NCBI GenBank assembly: GCA_021647985.1 | Contig: JAKITQ010000027.1 | Coordinates: 1-40,061, forward strand | From: Flavobacteriaceae bacterium | GTDB lineage: Bacteria > Bacteroidota > Bacteroidia > Flavobacteriales > Flavobacteriaceae | Direction of reading: 5' to 3' | Length of the DNA stretch: 40,061 nt | In this document: positions 31,966-40,061 of the stretch, one piece after another | Layout: every line of letters begins with the position of its first letter | Position numbering within the stretch: the stretch's first letter is position 1 | The notes under the pieces: model-generated | The model's database searches: none | Seen by the model: the letters and a program-made list of their open reading frames with translations, nothing else | What the model was told of the DNA's origin: nothing | Made by a program: the position numbers and the translations under genes

Positions 31966-34825
31966 TTAATTTCGATTTTCTTCTCCAAATTAGAAGGCTA
32001 AAAAGTACCAGTCCACCACTAATTAAATAATAGTATTTCTTTTTGTTCTTTAATGGTTCTGTATTGCCATTCAAAACAAAACCAGACCAATAGTAAGGGT
32101 GTTTTAGGTTAATATCTTGGGTAGTACTTAAATAATCTAATTTGGCATTCTTTAAAGCGAGGCTTTTTGTTTCACCTTTTTCTAAATGTTTATAAAAGGA
32201 AACCATTATTTTTTTTGTTTCCTTATCTGGAACTTTCCATAAACTCATGATAACTGATGGCACTCCCGAAAAATGAAATGCTCTTGCCATACTCATTATT
32301 CCTTCACCCTTTTCAAGTTTTCCAAAGCCAGTATTACAAGCACTTAAAACCGCTAAATTCGCTTTATTTTTACTCAGATAAATTTCGGCCGCAGATAATT
32401 CTTCATCATTAAAAAGCAATTTATTAAACATTGGGTTTTCATTATCAATTTTAGCGTGTAAGGCCAAATGTAAGATAGAATATTCTTTATTATTTTCTAA
32501 AAAGCTTTTTTTGTTTGACAAATCGCCAATAAATTTTTTACCATTTACAATTTTAGCGATAGTGGTAACCTCATTTTGATTGGATGATAATTTATAATTT
32601 TGTTTGTAATTTGGAGAAAATCCAGCCCAGTAATTTGGTGATTCGTATTTAAAGAAGTCATTCTTTAACTCCATAAATAAATTTACAGAACCTGTATAAC
32701 TAATTGTGAAATCTTCAATTAAGTATTTATTTTCGTCGTTTATTAAAATTTCAAAAGGAATATAATTTAATACATTATCTGGAATTATAATCAATATATT
32801 TTGGGGCTTGTTTAAATGATTAGCTAATAATGATTGGTATAAATTTTTACTAATTTCATGAATAGTGTTTCTTGCAATTAAATTATTTTTCAGTTTTTCA
32901 GTTTTTTCAATTAAATCAAGTGCAATTTCATTTTTTAAAAAAGTTATCTTTTCTTTGGTAATATGAAAAGCAAATAAGTTTTTACTACCTAAAAAATAAG
33001 TTATTAATTGTGTGTCTTCATCTAAATTAATTTGGACATCTTTAATTTCTATTTGTTTGTTGTTATATTTTAAATCTGCATACCTTGGGTAATTGGTTTT
33101 AAATATTTTATGTAAACTATCCAATCTATTACTATGTAAGATTCTTGCGTTAAGTAATTCACTTATAAATATTTTATCAGGAGTCTTGGCCGTTTTTTCA
33201 TAATATAAGTCAAGTTTTACCAACTCTAAATCTTGTTTGACGTTTTTTTCGTGTGCAATAAGGTCTTTTGGAATATCACCATAGAGCTTGTACTGAGTAT
33301 CTTGTAAGCCTTTTAGTAAGGTTGTGTTTCTATTTGTTTCTGAAAGAGCAAATGCTTTTTCTAAATATTTTTGATCGTTTGTTTTATTGTATAACCTCCA
33401 ACAAGTATTTAACCCTTTTTCAAAAACAATACGATATTCATTCGCAAAATGAATCTGTGAATAATCGGATGTAAAATTTCTTTGAGAAAATTTTATAAGA
33501 GCCACTTCTTGATCAATTAATTCAAACTTTTTAATTAAAAAATCAAGATCATTAGATTTGTTATAAGCCTCTGTATACCAATCACCAGCCAATACTATAG
33601 CGTCTAAGGCCTGAAAAGGAGCGACAACTTGGTTTAAATTATTTTTCTGATATGATGAAGAATTAAAAGTTTGGGTTATAAAAGCAAAAAACTTTTCTTT
33701 TTGATCCTTTTTCTTGGCTAGTTGAGCCAAATAATAATAATTTTCGGCAGTAACATCATTTTTATATCCAAACACATTAATATTTTGATTTAAAGCACTT
33801 AACAATAATTTTTCTACTTCAATTAACTTGATATTTTGGTCTAAATATAGTTTGCTTAATTGTATTTTTGCATTGGCTAAGTATTGAGAACTTTTTATTT
33901 TCTCACCAATTGCTATTGCCTTTTTAAAAAGAGCCTCAGCCTCATTAAGTTGCTCATCATCAACTAATACTGTGGCTAATTTATAATTACTTTCACAAGT
34001 CCATTTATGAAACTCACCATAGGTTTCTTGTCTTATTTTTAAGCTTTTTCTAAGCAGGTTAATCGCTTCTTTGTATTTCTTTTTAGAAACCAATATGTTG
34101 GCATAAAAGTTGTAAACAAAAGTCATGTTTGGGTTAAATTCACCATATGACTTTAACCCAACATCCATTGCTTTTTCTGAATATTCTTCGGCTTTGTTAA
34201 TCTCTTTTTTGTAAAAATACAAATGTGCTATACCGACGTATATATCCGAAAGAAATGATTTGGTCATTTTACTTTTTAACAAGTAATACTCGGCATCTAA
34301 ATAAAATTTTAATGCCTTCTCTGTTTGTGCTAGATCTTCATATAAAATACCTAAGTTATAAGCAGAAACTGCAAGTTTTTCGTGTGAAGTATTAATTTTC
34401 TTCTTAAGCGTATAAGATTTTTCATAATATACTTTGGTACTGTCAAAATTAGATAAAAAATAATAAGCTATACCAATGAGGTTATAACAGTATGCGATGC
34501 CCGATGAATCTTTTAATTGAATATCTAATTGAAGTGATTGTTTTGAAGTTTTTATAGACTGTTTATATTTTCCAAGCTTTTGTTCAATACCAGCTTTGGT
34601 TTGGTAAAAAGACGCTATAAATCTTGAATCTTTCTGGCCTTCTAACTTTATGACTAAATCGTTAATTAAATCATAGGCTTGCGTAAAAGAACCATTCCTT
34701 TCTAAAACCCGTGCTTTATCGTTAATATCATATACATAAGCGCTATCTATTTTTTGAGAAAAAATAAATAAAGGAAATATCAAAATAAAAATTTTAATAA
34801 TATTTTTGGTTGGTTTGGTCACCAT
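31952..34825 (-). CDS. Exported TPR-CHAT domain caspase-like protein
   Basis: 957 residues. A signal peptide is at about 1-23 (IIKIFILIFPLFIFSQ). About ten TPR units cover 30-400, clearest at about 80-330. The CHAT peptidase domain covers roughly 620-925. The catalytic pair of the family is intact: His at about 790 (LHLALHA) and Cys at about 830 (LSACNTGFGKLEKGEG), with the GVPSVIMSLWKVPDKET end motif. A C-terminal membrane segment (LISGGLVLFSLLIW, about 934-947) is followed by the basic tail RRKSKLNKRY. The protein should therefore sit in the periplasm, anchored by its C-terminus. It converges on the sigma/anti-sigma-like pair, and such triads occur in other flavobacteria as far as I recall. 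Its substrate is unknown. Confidence 0.87.
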   Translation of the reverse strand: MVTKPTKNIIKIFILIFPLFIFSQKIDSAYVYDINDKARVLERNGSFTQAYDLINDLVIKLEGQKDSRFIASFYQTKAGIEQKLGKYKQSIKTSKQSLQLDIQLKDSSGIAYCYNLIGIAYYFLSNFDSTKVYYEKSYTLKKKINTSHEKLAVSAYNLGILYEDLAQTEKALKFYLDAEYYLLKSKMTKSFLSDIYVGIAHLYFYKKEINKAEEYSEKAMDVGLKSYGEFNPNMTFVYNFYANILVSKKKYKEAINLLRKSLKIRQETYGEFHKWTCESNYKLATVLVDDEQLNEAEALFKKAIAIGEKIKSSQYLANAKIQLSKLYLDQNIKLIEVEKLLLSALNQNINVFGYKNDVTAENYYYLAQLAKKKDQKEKFFAFITQTFNSSSYQKNNLNQVVAPFQALDAIVLAGDWYTEAYNKSNDLDFLIKKFELIDQEVALIKFSQRNFTSDYSQIHFANEYRIVFEKGLNTCWRLYNKTNDQKYLEKAFALSETNRNTTLLKGLQDTQYKLYGDIPKDLIAHEKNVKQDLELVKLDLYYEKTAKTPDKIFISELLNARILHSNRLDSLHKIFKTNYPRYADLKYNNKQIEIKDVQINLDEDTQLITYFLGSKNLFAFHITKEKITFLKNEIALDLIEKTEKLKNNLIARNTIHEISKNLYQSLLANHLNKPQNILIIIPDNVLNYIPFEILINDENKYLIEDFTISYTGSVNLFMELKNDFFKYESPNYWAGFSPNYKQNYKLSSNQNEVTTIAKIVNGKKFIGDLSNKKSFLENNKEYSILHLALHAKIDNENPMFNKLLFNDEELSAAEIYLSKNKANLAVLSACNTGFGKLEKGEGIMSMARAFHFSGVPSVIMSLWKVPDKETKKIMVSFYKHLEKGETKSLALKNAKLDYLSTTQDINLKHPYYWSGFVLNGNTEPLKNKKKYYYLISGGLVLFSLLIWRRKSKLNKRY

Positions 34826-34854
34826 GCTAAATTAACTGTTTTTTAATTTAGAAT

Positions 34855-34874
34855 ATAATTTTCTTAAAAATTAT
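34855..34874. promoter_or_regulatory. 8-bp hairpin upstream of the CHAT gene
   Basis: ATAATTTT and AAAATTAT with a CTTA loop, 30-50 nt before the CHAT start codon. It could be an operator or a leader hairpin, but in such AT-rich DNA it may also be chance. Confidence 0.25.
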
Positions 34875-34937
34875 CAATAAACCCTTAACCCTATATTTTT
34901 ACTTGGTTAGACCCAATAAACCAGAGTATAATAAAAT

Positions 34938-35507
34938 TTATTTGTTATGTTTTTTGGCAACTTCTTCTAATTCTGTATACCACCTTTCTCCAAATTTTCT
35001 TATTAAAGCTTGTTTTACAAATTTATATACTGGTACTTGTAGTTCTTTTCCTAGAGAACAAGCATCATCACATATATGCCAATGGTGATAATTTACAGCT
35101 GAAAATTCAGTATATTTTTGAATTCTAACAGGGTATAAATGGCAAGAAACAGGTTTTTTAAAAGTAATTTCACCTTGATTATAAGCTTCTTCTATAGCAC
35201 AAAGTGCTATTTTATTTTCGTCAAAAATAACAAAGGCGCAATCTGTTCCGTTAATTAAAGGTGTTTCATGCTCACCAAATTCATTGGTAGTGTAAATTCC
35301 CTGACTTTCAATAGCGTCAATTCCTTCTTTTCTTAAATAAGGTTTAACAATTGGGTAAATTTCTTCCAATGTTTTTAATTCATTTTTTTCTAATGGCGCT
35401 CCTGCATCACCATCTACGCAGCAAGCACCTTTACAATGTGCTAAATTACATACAAAATCTTTGTCAAAAATATCTTCTGATACAATGGTTTTTCCTAATT
35501 GAAACAT
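34938..35507 (-). CDS. DUF3109 family cysteine-rich protein
   Basis: 189 residues from the ATG at 35507 (MFQLGKTIVSEDIFDKDF); a start at 35540 would add 11 unlike residues and leave no room for the -7 element at 35530-35537. The family signature is FVCNLAHCKGACCVDGDAGAPLE, with further cysteines in DCAFVIF, ALCAIEEAY, SCHLYPVRI, and HICDDACSLGKEL. This resembles the YkgJ-type CxxxCxxCC proteins that may hold a metal or an iron-sulphur cluster. The function is not known. It is followed 112 nt later by the CHAT gene on the same strand, and repeat copy 3 lies upstream. Confidence 0.88.
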   Translation of the reverse strand: MFQLGKTIVSEDIFDKDFVCNLAHCKGACCVDGDAGAPLEKNELKTLEEIYPIVKPYLRKEGIDAIESQGIYTTNEFGEHETPLINGTDCAFVIFDENKIALCAIEEAYNQGEITFKKPVSCHLYPVRIQKYTEFSAVNYHHWHICDDACSLGKELQVPVYKFVKQALIRKFGERWYTELEEVAKKHNK

Positions 35508-35529
35508 TTTTTTATTTGAGAATAATTTG

Positions 35530-35537
35530 CAAAAATA
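35530..35537 (-). promoter_or_regulatory. -7 promoter element of the DUF3109 gene
   Basis: On the minus strand this reads TATTTTTG followed by CAAATT, about 23 nt before the ATG at 35507. No TTG is seen at the usual distance. It lies between the repeat and the gene, so the repeat would not be in this transcript. Confidence 0.45.
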
Positions 35538-35553
35538 CACCTTTTACTTATTC

Positions 35554-35905
35554 GTGAGACTCTAAAAAATCAATTTCAATTTTTTAGTTAATCGAACTAA
35601 TCCCGCTGCCCGTGCTGAACTTGATTCAGCAACTAGCGGGATCTTGGTTAATCTGCCAGCCGGCAAGCCAATGTCAATAAGTTAAGGAATCCAAATTCTC
35701 ATTCAATGATTTTTTACCCTAACCCTAAAGGGGAAAATCATTGAATGCTTAACTTTTTTGACTCCCTTTAGAGTAAGGGGAAGAACAAAAAAGCTTAACT
35801 TATTGACATTGGCCGGCAAGCAGGTTCCTCGACCCTTGGGTCGATTCATATTATTGGGTCCAGTCCGTCAGTTGACAGATGGGGTTTAATACCTTTTATT
35901 TGTTT
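35554..35905 (+). repeat. Structured intergenic repeat, copy 3, interrupted by an insertion
   Basis: Same start (GTGAGACTCTAAAAAAT) and same series of hairpins as the other copies: CTAAAAAATC/AATTTTTTAG, TTAGTT/AACTAA, CCCGCT/AGCGGG enclosing GCTGAA/TTCAGC, CTGC/GCAG (split by the insertion), GACCC/GGGTC (35831-35842), then CCGTCAG/CAGATGG and GGTTTAATACC. Removing the 145-bp insertion plus one 8-bp duplication (35668-35820) leaves a repeat of about 199 bp, in line with copy 1. It lies between DUF3109 and the S41 protease gene. Confidence 0.8.
35668..35812. mobile_element. MITE-like inserted element, 145 bp
   Basis: The ends are perfect 19-bp inverted repeats, CCAATGTCAATAAGTTAAG at 35668-35686 and its complement at 35794-35812. 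They are flanked by a perfect direct repeat CCGGCAAG (35660-35667 and 35813-35820) that looks like an 8-bp target duplication. Inside is a perfect 14-bp hairpin stem, CATTCAATGATTTT (35700-35713) with AAAATCATTGAATG (35734-35747). A second inverted pair follows (CTTAACTTTTTTG with CAAAAAAGCTTAA, imperfect). It has no coding capacity, so it would need a transposase from elsewhere. It interrupts the CTGC/GCAG hairpin of repeat copy 3. Confidence 0.8.
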
Positions 35906-35979
35906 TAAAAATAGTAAATCAAGTTTCAAAATGGAATTTTAGCTGTGGCTCACTATTCGGTAAGTCAATAAGAGAAATA

Positions 35980-37572
35980 TTACTGAGCTAAAGGATGTCC
36001 TTCCTTGTTTAATTGGAGTACTTTCTCAATCATTTTATCTTGTTTGTTTATAATTTGATAGTACGCATTAATGTCGAATATTTGTTGTGCAAACAAGGCT
36101 TTTAAGTATTTTTTCAAATTACTGGATTCATAATCATTCAACTCCTGAAAATCGCTAGGCAAGGATTTTATATAAGTATTGAATATTTCATTGTCATTGT
36201 CAAATGATTTAACATAATCATCTAAAACCCAATATTTTAATTTGTTTCTATTTTTATCGGCATAATCAAAAACAAAATTGTTTAGTTTGCGATAATGTAT
36301 GTTATTAAAATATATGGTGGTATCAACAGCCACAAATACATCCGGAATAATACCACCACCGCCATAAACTATTTTCCCTTTGGGAGTAGTAAACTTCAAA
36401 GAATCAATTACTTTAATACTATCGGCATTCATTAGCTCACCATCATCATATCTTTTTTCAAAATCACTAAAGTAACTTTTATTTCCATTGTGGTCATAAG
36501 GTTTTTGAATAGATCTTCCGGTAGGGGTATAATATCTTGACACGGTTAATCTTACTGCTGATCCATCACCCAAATCCATTTCTTGCTGAACCAATCCTTT
36601 TCCAAAAGATCGTCTACCAACAATGGTTCCTTTGTCGTTGTCTTGTAGTGCACCAGCAACAATTTCGCTTGCCGAAGCAGATGAGCCATTGATCAATACA
36701 AAAACATGACCGTTTTCGAAAGCCCCTTTTTTTGTTGCAAATGTTTTGTCAATTTTATTTTTTTTATTTTTTGTAAAAACAATAAGCTTTCCGTCTTCTA
36801 AAAATTCATCAATTATTTTCGTAGCTACCTGCATATACCCTCCTGGATTATGGCGTAAATCTAGAATTAATTTTCGCATGCTATTATCAAGAAGGTCTGT
36901 CAAAGCCAATTTAAATTCATCATAAGTAGTTGCTGCAAACTTGTTGATTTTAATATAACCTATGTCTTTATCAATCATATAATGCGCATCAACACTAGCT
37001 ATTGGAACTTCGCCTCGAGTAATGGTAAAAGGGATATTTTTATTTTCAGATCTTCTAAAAACAGTTAAGTCTACCGAAGTATTTGGTTTGCCTTTTAAGG
37101 TTTTTATAACATAACTATTCTTAATGTTTTTACCGTACAAAGTATCATTATTAGCCACTAATATTCTATCACCCGCTAAGATTCCCGCTTTTTTACTTGG
37201 ACCATTTTCCAATACTTTAATCACGGTTAATGAATCTTTATACATCCTAAATTGAATACCAATACCTACAAATTTTCCATTCATAGATTCTGTAACACTT
37301 TCGTGTTCACTTGCTGGAATATAAACAGAATGAGGATCTAATTTGCTAAGCATGTTTTTAATGGTTCCATCAAGCAAACTATCGGTATCAACTTCATCTA
37401 CATATTCGTACTGAATATAGTTAATCAAACGTTTTATTTTCTTTTCTTGTGGTGTTCCTCCAAAAAAGGTCATGGTCTTTTTTTGATAGTTTAATGAACT
37501 ACCTAAAAAAACACCAAATGCAATGGCAATTGCAATAATTAAGGGAAGATATATTTTGTTTTTATTTTTCAT
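35980..37572 (-). CDS. C-terminal processing peptidase, S41 family (Ctp/Prc type)
   Basis: 530 residues from the ATG at 37572 (MKNKNKIYLPLIIAIA); an ATG at 37596 is also possible. Both overlap the comEB stop, so the pair is probably coupled. An uncleaved or cleaved signal/anchor is at about 5-25. A PDZ domain is at about 85-170 (NGKFVGIGIQFRM, GPSKKAGILAGDRIL). The S41 peptidase domain follows with IGYIKINKFAATTYDEF, LRHNPGGY, the catalytic Ser in GSSASASEIVAGAL, and the catalytic Lys in RRSFGKGLVQ. It trims C-termini of envelope proteins in the periplasm. A C-terminal helical extension of about 130 residues is usual for the Bacteroidota members. Confidence 0.92.
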   Translation of the reverse strand: MKNKNKIYLPLIIAIAIAFGVFLGSSLNYQKKTMTFFGGTPQEKKIKRLINYIQYEYVDEVDTDSLLDGTIKNMLSKLDPHSVYIPASEHESVTESMNGKFVGIGIQFRMYKDSLTVIKVLENGPSKKAGILAGDRILVANNDTLYGKNIKNSYVIKTLKGKPNTSVDLTVFRRSENKNIPFTITRGEVPIASVDAHYMIDKDIGYIKINKFAATTYDEFKLALTDLLDNSMRKLILDLRHNPGGYMQVATKIIDEFLEDGKLIVFTKNKKNKIDKTFATKKGAFENGHVFVLINGSSASASEIVAGALQDNDKGTIVGRRSFGKGLVQQEMDLGDGSAVRLTVSRYYTPTGRSIQKPYDHNGNKSYFSDFEKRYDDGELMNADSIKVIDSLKFTTPKGKIVYGGGGIIPDVFVAVDTTIYFNNIHYRKLNNFVFDYADKNRNKLKYWVLDDYVKSFDNDNEIFNTYIKSLPSDFQELNDYESSNLKKYLKALFAQQIFDINAYYQIINKQDKMIEKVLQLNKEGHPLAQ

Positions 37573-37993
37573 CAATGGGTAAAAATATTGTTTCAATTTT
37601 TGCTTTTTTCAAAAAATCAAGACCGGAATTATCTTTATATCCATTGGCGTAAACCAATCTTTTAATTCCGGCTTGGTGAATGAGTTTACTACATTCTTTA
37701 CAAGGAGATAAAGTTATGTATAATGTTGCACCATTGCAAGCTTGTGTTGAAGAAGCAACTTTTAATATGGCATTGGCTTCGGCATGTAAAACATGCCATT
37801 TTGTGTTTCCTTCATCATCTTCACAGCAATTATCAAACCCGGTTGGAGTACCATTATAGCCATCAGAAATTATCATTTTATCTTTAACAATAAGAGCGCC
37901 TACTTGTTTTCTTTTGCAATGAGAAAGTTTTGACCATTCATTAGCCATTTTTAAATAAGCAAGATCATATTTTAATTGTTTTGTATTTGACAT
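37562..37993 (-). CDS. comEB: dCMP deaminase family protein ComEB
   Basis: 143 residues from the ATG at 37993 (MSNTKQLKYDLAYLKMANEW); the 21 nt further upstream do not look like the family. The zinc site is complete: HAEANAI (His and catalytic Glu) near 72 and SPCKECSK (two Cys) near 101. KRKQVGALIVKDKMIISDGYNG is the usual N-terminal core. The enzyme deaminates dCMP to dUMP for thymidylate synthesis; the ComEB name comes from its Bacillus operon and does not prove a competence role. It overlaps the S41 protease start by 11 nt. Confidence 0.92.
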   Translation of the reverse strand: MSNTKQLKYDLAYLKMANEWSKLSHCKRKQVGALIVKDKMIISDGYNGTPTGFDNCCEDDEGNTKWHVLHAEANAILKVASSTQACNGATLYITLSPCKECSKLIHQAGIKRLVYANGYKDNSGLDFLKKAKIETIFLPIDEK

Positions 37994-38067
37994 TTTATAT
38001 TTTTTAGGCAACAATCCATTCCGTATAAGCGAAAGTAGTTAACTTTTAAGAAGTTGATGTTAAAAAT

Positions 38068-38646
38068 TTACCAAAATTTTCTTTCGATCAACATGGGTAT
38101 TACAACTCCAATTATTACCGATGATATTACCAATATCCAATCTCTTTTTGAACGTTTTAAAATATTTAAAATAAAGAAATTTAAAATTAAAATGAATATA
38201 ACAATAAAAAGTTGGGCAATTTCTATACCCATAGCAAATTCGATTAAAGGTAGTAATTTATCTTCATTATCATCTACTAACATTTTAAAGTAACTTGAAA
38301 ATCCAAAGCCGTGAATCAATCCAAAAATTAAAGCAAATAAAGCCGTTATTCCAATACCCTTGCGTGGTTTTTTAATCGCACTAATATTATAAATAGCTGT
38401 GATTGCAATAGTTAAAGGGATTAAAAATTCAATAATATCCATTTTTATATAAATAACATTAAACGCAGATAATGCCAATGAAATGGTATGCCCAAGGGTG
38501 AAAGCCGTGATTAACCAAATTATTTTTTTCCAATCTTTAAAACTATAAAATACGGTAAGAACAATTAAAAACAAAATATGGTCATAGGCCTTCCAGTCTA
38601 ATACATGGTTCAAACCCAAATCAAAGTAAAGCTTAAAATTCTCCAT
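38068..38646 (-). CDS. HupE/UreJ-like membrane protein
   Basis: 192 residues from the ATG at 38646 (MENFKLYFDLGLNHVLDW). Six membrane segments are predicted by eye. The HupE/UreJ-type motifs are DHILFLIVL near 24, FTLGHTISLAL near 52, and IHGFGFSSYF near 115, with histidines that could bind nickel or another metal. The family is linked to nickel or cobalt uptake in hydrogenase and urease loci, but none of those genes is near, so the metal is uncertain. The gene starts 4 nt after the TrmH-type gene stop, so they are probably co-transcribed. Confidence 0.85.
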   Translation of the reverse strand: MENFKLYFDLGLNHVLDWKAYDHILFLIVLTVFYSFKDWKKIIWLITAFTLGHTISLALSAFNVIYIKMDIIEFLIPLTIAITAIYNISAIKKPRKGIGITALFALIFGLIHGFGFSSYFKMLVDDNEDKLLPLIEFAMGIEIAQLFIVIFILILNFFILNILKRSKRDWILVISSVIIGVVIPMLIERKFW

Positions 38647-38650
38647 AAAA

Positions 38651-39181
38651 TTAATATTTAAATTTTTTAAATAAATCCCATAAAACGATACCACAACTTA
38701 CCGAGATATTTAGCGAATGTTTGGTTCCAAATTGTGGAATTTCTATACAATAATCAGATTCTGTAACTATTTCTTGCTGAACTCCTTTTACTTCATTACC
38801 CAAAACAATAGCATATTTTTGATTTTTTTCGATACTAAAACCTTGTAGTTTGGTACTGTGATTAGCCTGTTCAATACTCGCTATTTTTATTTTTGAATCT
38901 TTTAATTTTTTGATTAATTGCAAAGTATCCTTGGCGTATTCCCAACTTACAGACTCAGTTGCTCCCAGGGCTGTTTTATGTATTTCTTTATTTGGCGGTG
39001 TAGCGGTGATACCACATAAATATATTTTTTCTATCAAAAAAGCATCACTGGTTCTAAAAACAGAGCCTATATTGTTTAAGCTTCTTATATTATCTAAAAT
39101 TACAATTAACGGAATTTTATCCGTTTTTTTGAATGCCTCAACATCTAATCTTCCTAATTCGCTATTTTTTAATTTTCGCAT
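38651..39181 (-). CDS. TrmH/SpoU-type RNA 2'-O-methyltransferase
   Basis: 176 residues from the ATG at 39181 (MRKLKNSELGRLDVEAFKK). A start at 39232 would add 17 residues unlike the family. The knotted SPOUT methyltransferase motifs are LDNIRSLNNIGSVFRTSDAF (motif 1 with N and R), YAIVLGNEVKGV (motif 2), and IPQFGTKHSLNISVSCGIVLWD (motif 3 with the SAM-binding knot). It methylates a ribose in tRNA or rRNA; the target base is not clear from sequence. It is a short form without the N-terminal substrate domain of RlmB. It lies between the AlkD-like and HupE-like genes on the same strand. Confidence 0.9.
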   Translation of the reverse strand: MRKLKNSELGRLDVEAFKKTDKIPLIVILDNIRSLNNIGSVFRTSDAFLIEKIYLCGITATPPNKEIHKTALGATESVSWEYAKDTLQLIKKLKDSKIKIASIEQANHSTKLQGFSIEKNQKYAIVLGNEVKGVQQEIVTESDYCIEIPQFGTKHSLNISVSCGIVLWDLFKKFKY

Positions 39182-39235
39182 TTTAATCCTTTTCAATCCA
39201 TTGCAAATTAAAGAAGAAAAAAGGAAAGACACTTA

Positions 39236-39934
39236 TTATTTTCTATAAATACTCCTTGGGTAATCTAAAATATTTATTTTTTTATTTTGTAATTCTTTTA
39301 AGGCATTTTTTGCTATCCAATGTGCTGATTTTGAATCTTGTTTTAAAATTAAATTTGCTGTTATAATGGCCTTTTTTTGTAAGTCGATATTTCGTTTTCC
39401 AATTTGACGTAAGGCCCAGTTTATTGCTTTTTTTACATATATTCTATCATCTTGGGCATGTTGTATTAAAAACGGAAAAAATTGTTCGAACACTTCGTTG
39501 CTAGCCACTTTATCGGCAAAACCATAAGTTGCCATAAGCACAAAACCAGCCCGTTTTTCAAATTCTTTTGTTCTTTGACTCCAAGACAATGCTTTTTTTA
39601 TTGCCAAGGGATGATATTTAAATAACTGCATACAGAATGAATCACATATTTCCCAGGTATTAAAAAAAGTAATCCAATTACCCATCAAATTCTCGGGAAT
39701 TTCATTGGGTATACAAATCTTAGCGCATAATAATTGTGCATCATAATTACCAGTTTCGAATAATTGGATTCCGAGCGTAGTGTTTTTACCAATTTTTTTC
39801 GCTAAAGCGGAAAGATCTTTTTGATAAACACCCCAAGAATTATCACAATTAATACCGTATTTTTTAGCTTTGAATGCTTTAATTTCAGGATTGGATAAGG
39901 ATTTTAGTTCTAAAAGTATTTCATTTAATAGCAT
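39236..39934 (-). CDS. AlkD-like DNA alkylation repair protein (HEAT repeats)
   Basis: 232 residues of HEAT-like helical repeats, the AlkD/AlkC-type glycosylase fold that removes alkylated bases by trapping flipped-out nucleotides. Typical stretches are FKAKKYGINCDNSWGVYQKDL, then FNTWEICDSFCMQLF (the W and D of the family) near 92, EKRAGFVLMATYGFAD, and YVKKAINWALRQIGKRN near 167. Family members of this size include many that lack proven glycosylase activity. The ATG at 39934 begins the first helix. The upstream partial gene ends 20 nt before it on the same strand, so the cluster partial gene-alkD-trmH-hupE may be one operon. Confidence 0.85.
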   Translation of the reverse strand: MLLNEILLELKSLSNPEIKAFKAKKYGINCDNSWGVYQKDLSALAKKIGKNTTLGIQLFETGNYDAQLLCAKICIPNEIPENLMGNWITFFNTWEICDSFCMQLFKYHPLAIKKALSWSQRTKEFEKRAGFVLMATYGFADKVASNEVFEQFFPFLIQHAQDDRIYVKKAINWALRQIGKRNIDLQKKAIITANLILKQDSKSAHWIAKNALKELQNKKINILDYPRSIYRK

Positions 39935-39954
39935 TTAGCCATCCCCTGTTTTTT

Positions 39955-40059
39955 TTAGTTGAACGATAAATTAAGTTGTCCACTGTGATCCTTTGAGGGT
40001 GCTTCGATTATATTCCATCTAATTCTGGTTGGCATTAACAAAATTGAGATCACTTTCGA
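39955..40059 (-). CDS. 3' end of an unidentified gene, cut by the window edge
   Basis: The minus-strand frame is open from the window edge to a TAA at 39957-39955 and gives 34 residues ending DHSGQLNLSFN. The sequence (KVISILLMPTRIRWNIIEAP) reads like real protein, and its stop lies 20 nt before the AlkD-like start on the same strand. I do not recognise the family. Confidence 0.5.
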   Translation of the reverse strand, partial: SKVISILLMPTRIRWNIIEAPSKDHSGQLNLSFN

Positions 40060-40061
40060 TA

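Overview
The window is a compact, AT-rich stretch of chromosome from a member of the Flavobacteriaceae (Bacteroidota). I base this on the gene families (CCDC81-type HU plus SPOR protein, DUF4292 lipoprotein, DUF3109, DUF3820, AdoCbl-dependent ribonucleotide reductase of the flavobacterial type). The tmRNA with tag GENNYALAA and promoters with a TAnnTTTG -7 element point the same way. The genus cannot be told from the sequence alone. Nearly all genes are housekeeping or envelope genes. I see no phage, IS transposase, CRISPR array, rRNA or tRNA.

Layout. 1-1499: the end of an unknown gene, an unknown gene, and an exported DUF695 + RraB-like protein. 1496-5438 (minus): radA, LpxH-type phosphatase, queD and kbl. 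5453-5659: first copy of a structured intergenic repeat. 5794-8909: conserved hypothetical (+), dprA (-), HU/SPOR cell-envelope protein (+), acyl-CoA thioesterase (+). 9031-10434: Tat-exported Gfo/Idh/MocA oxidoreductase. 10444-17433 (minus): a tight run comEC, sugar-phosphate nucleotidyltransferase, TPR protein, DUF4292 lipoprotein, EnvC-like murein hydrolase activator, fructosamine-kinase-like protein. 17483-18832: MATE exporter. 18957-23370 (minus): class II ribonucleotide reductase, DUF3820, and a saccharopine/alanine-dehydrogenase-like enzyme. 23531-23921: ssrA (tmRNA) with its own terminator. 24186-27320: large AsmA-like protein. 27379-28647 (minus): M14 carboxypeptidase. 28790-30238: sugar porter.

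30449-34825 is the most interesting gene block. It holds a sigma factor, a translationally coupled membrane protein with an anti-sigma-like cytoplasmic part and periplasmic TPRs, and a convergent exported TPR-CHAT caspase-like protease with intact His and Cys. I propose, as inference only, that this is a transmembrane signalling module. 34938-40059 (minus): DUF3109, S41 protease, comEB (dCMP deaminase), HupE/UreJ-like membrane protein, TrmH-type RNA methyltransferase, AlkD-like HEAT-repeat protein, and the 3' end of a further gene.

The second notable feature is a family of three intergenic repeats (5453, 31808 and 35554, all in + orientation). They keep a string of small hairpins while the loop segments vary. 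The third copy is interrupted by a 145-bp MITE-like element with 19-bp terminal inverted repeats and a perfect 8-bp target duplication. The competence genes dprA, comEC and comEB are present but scattered.
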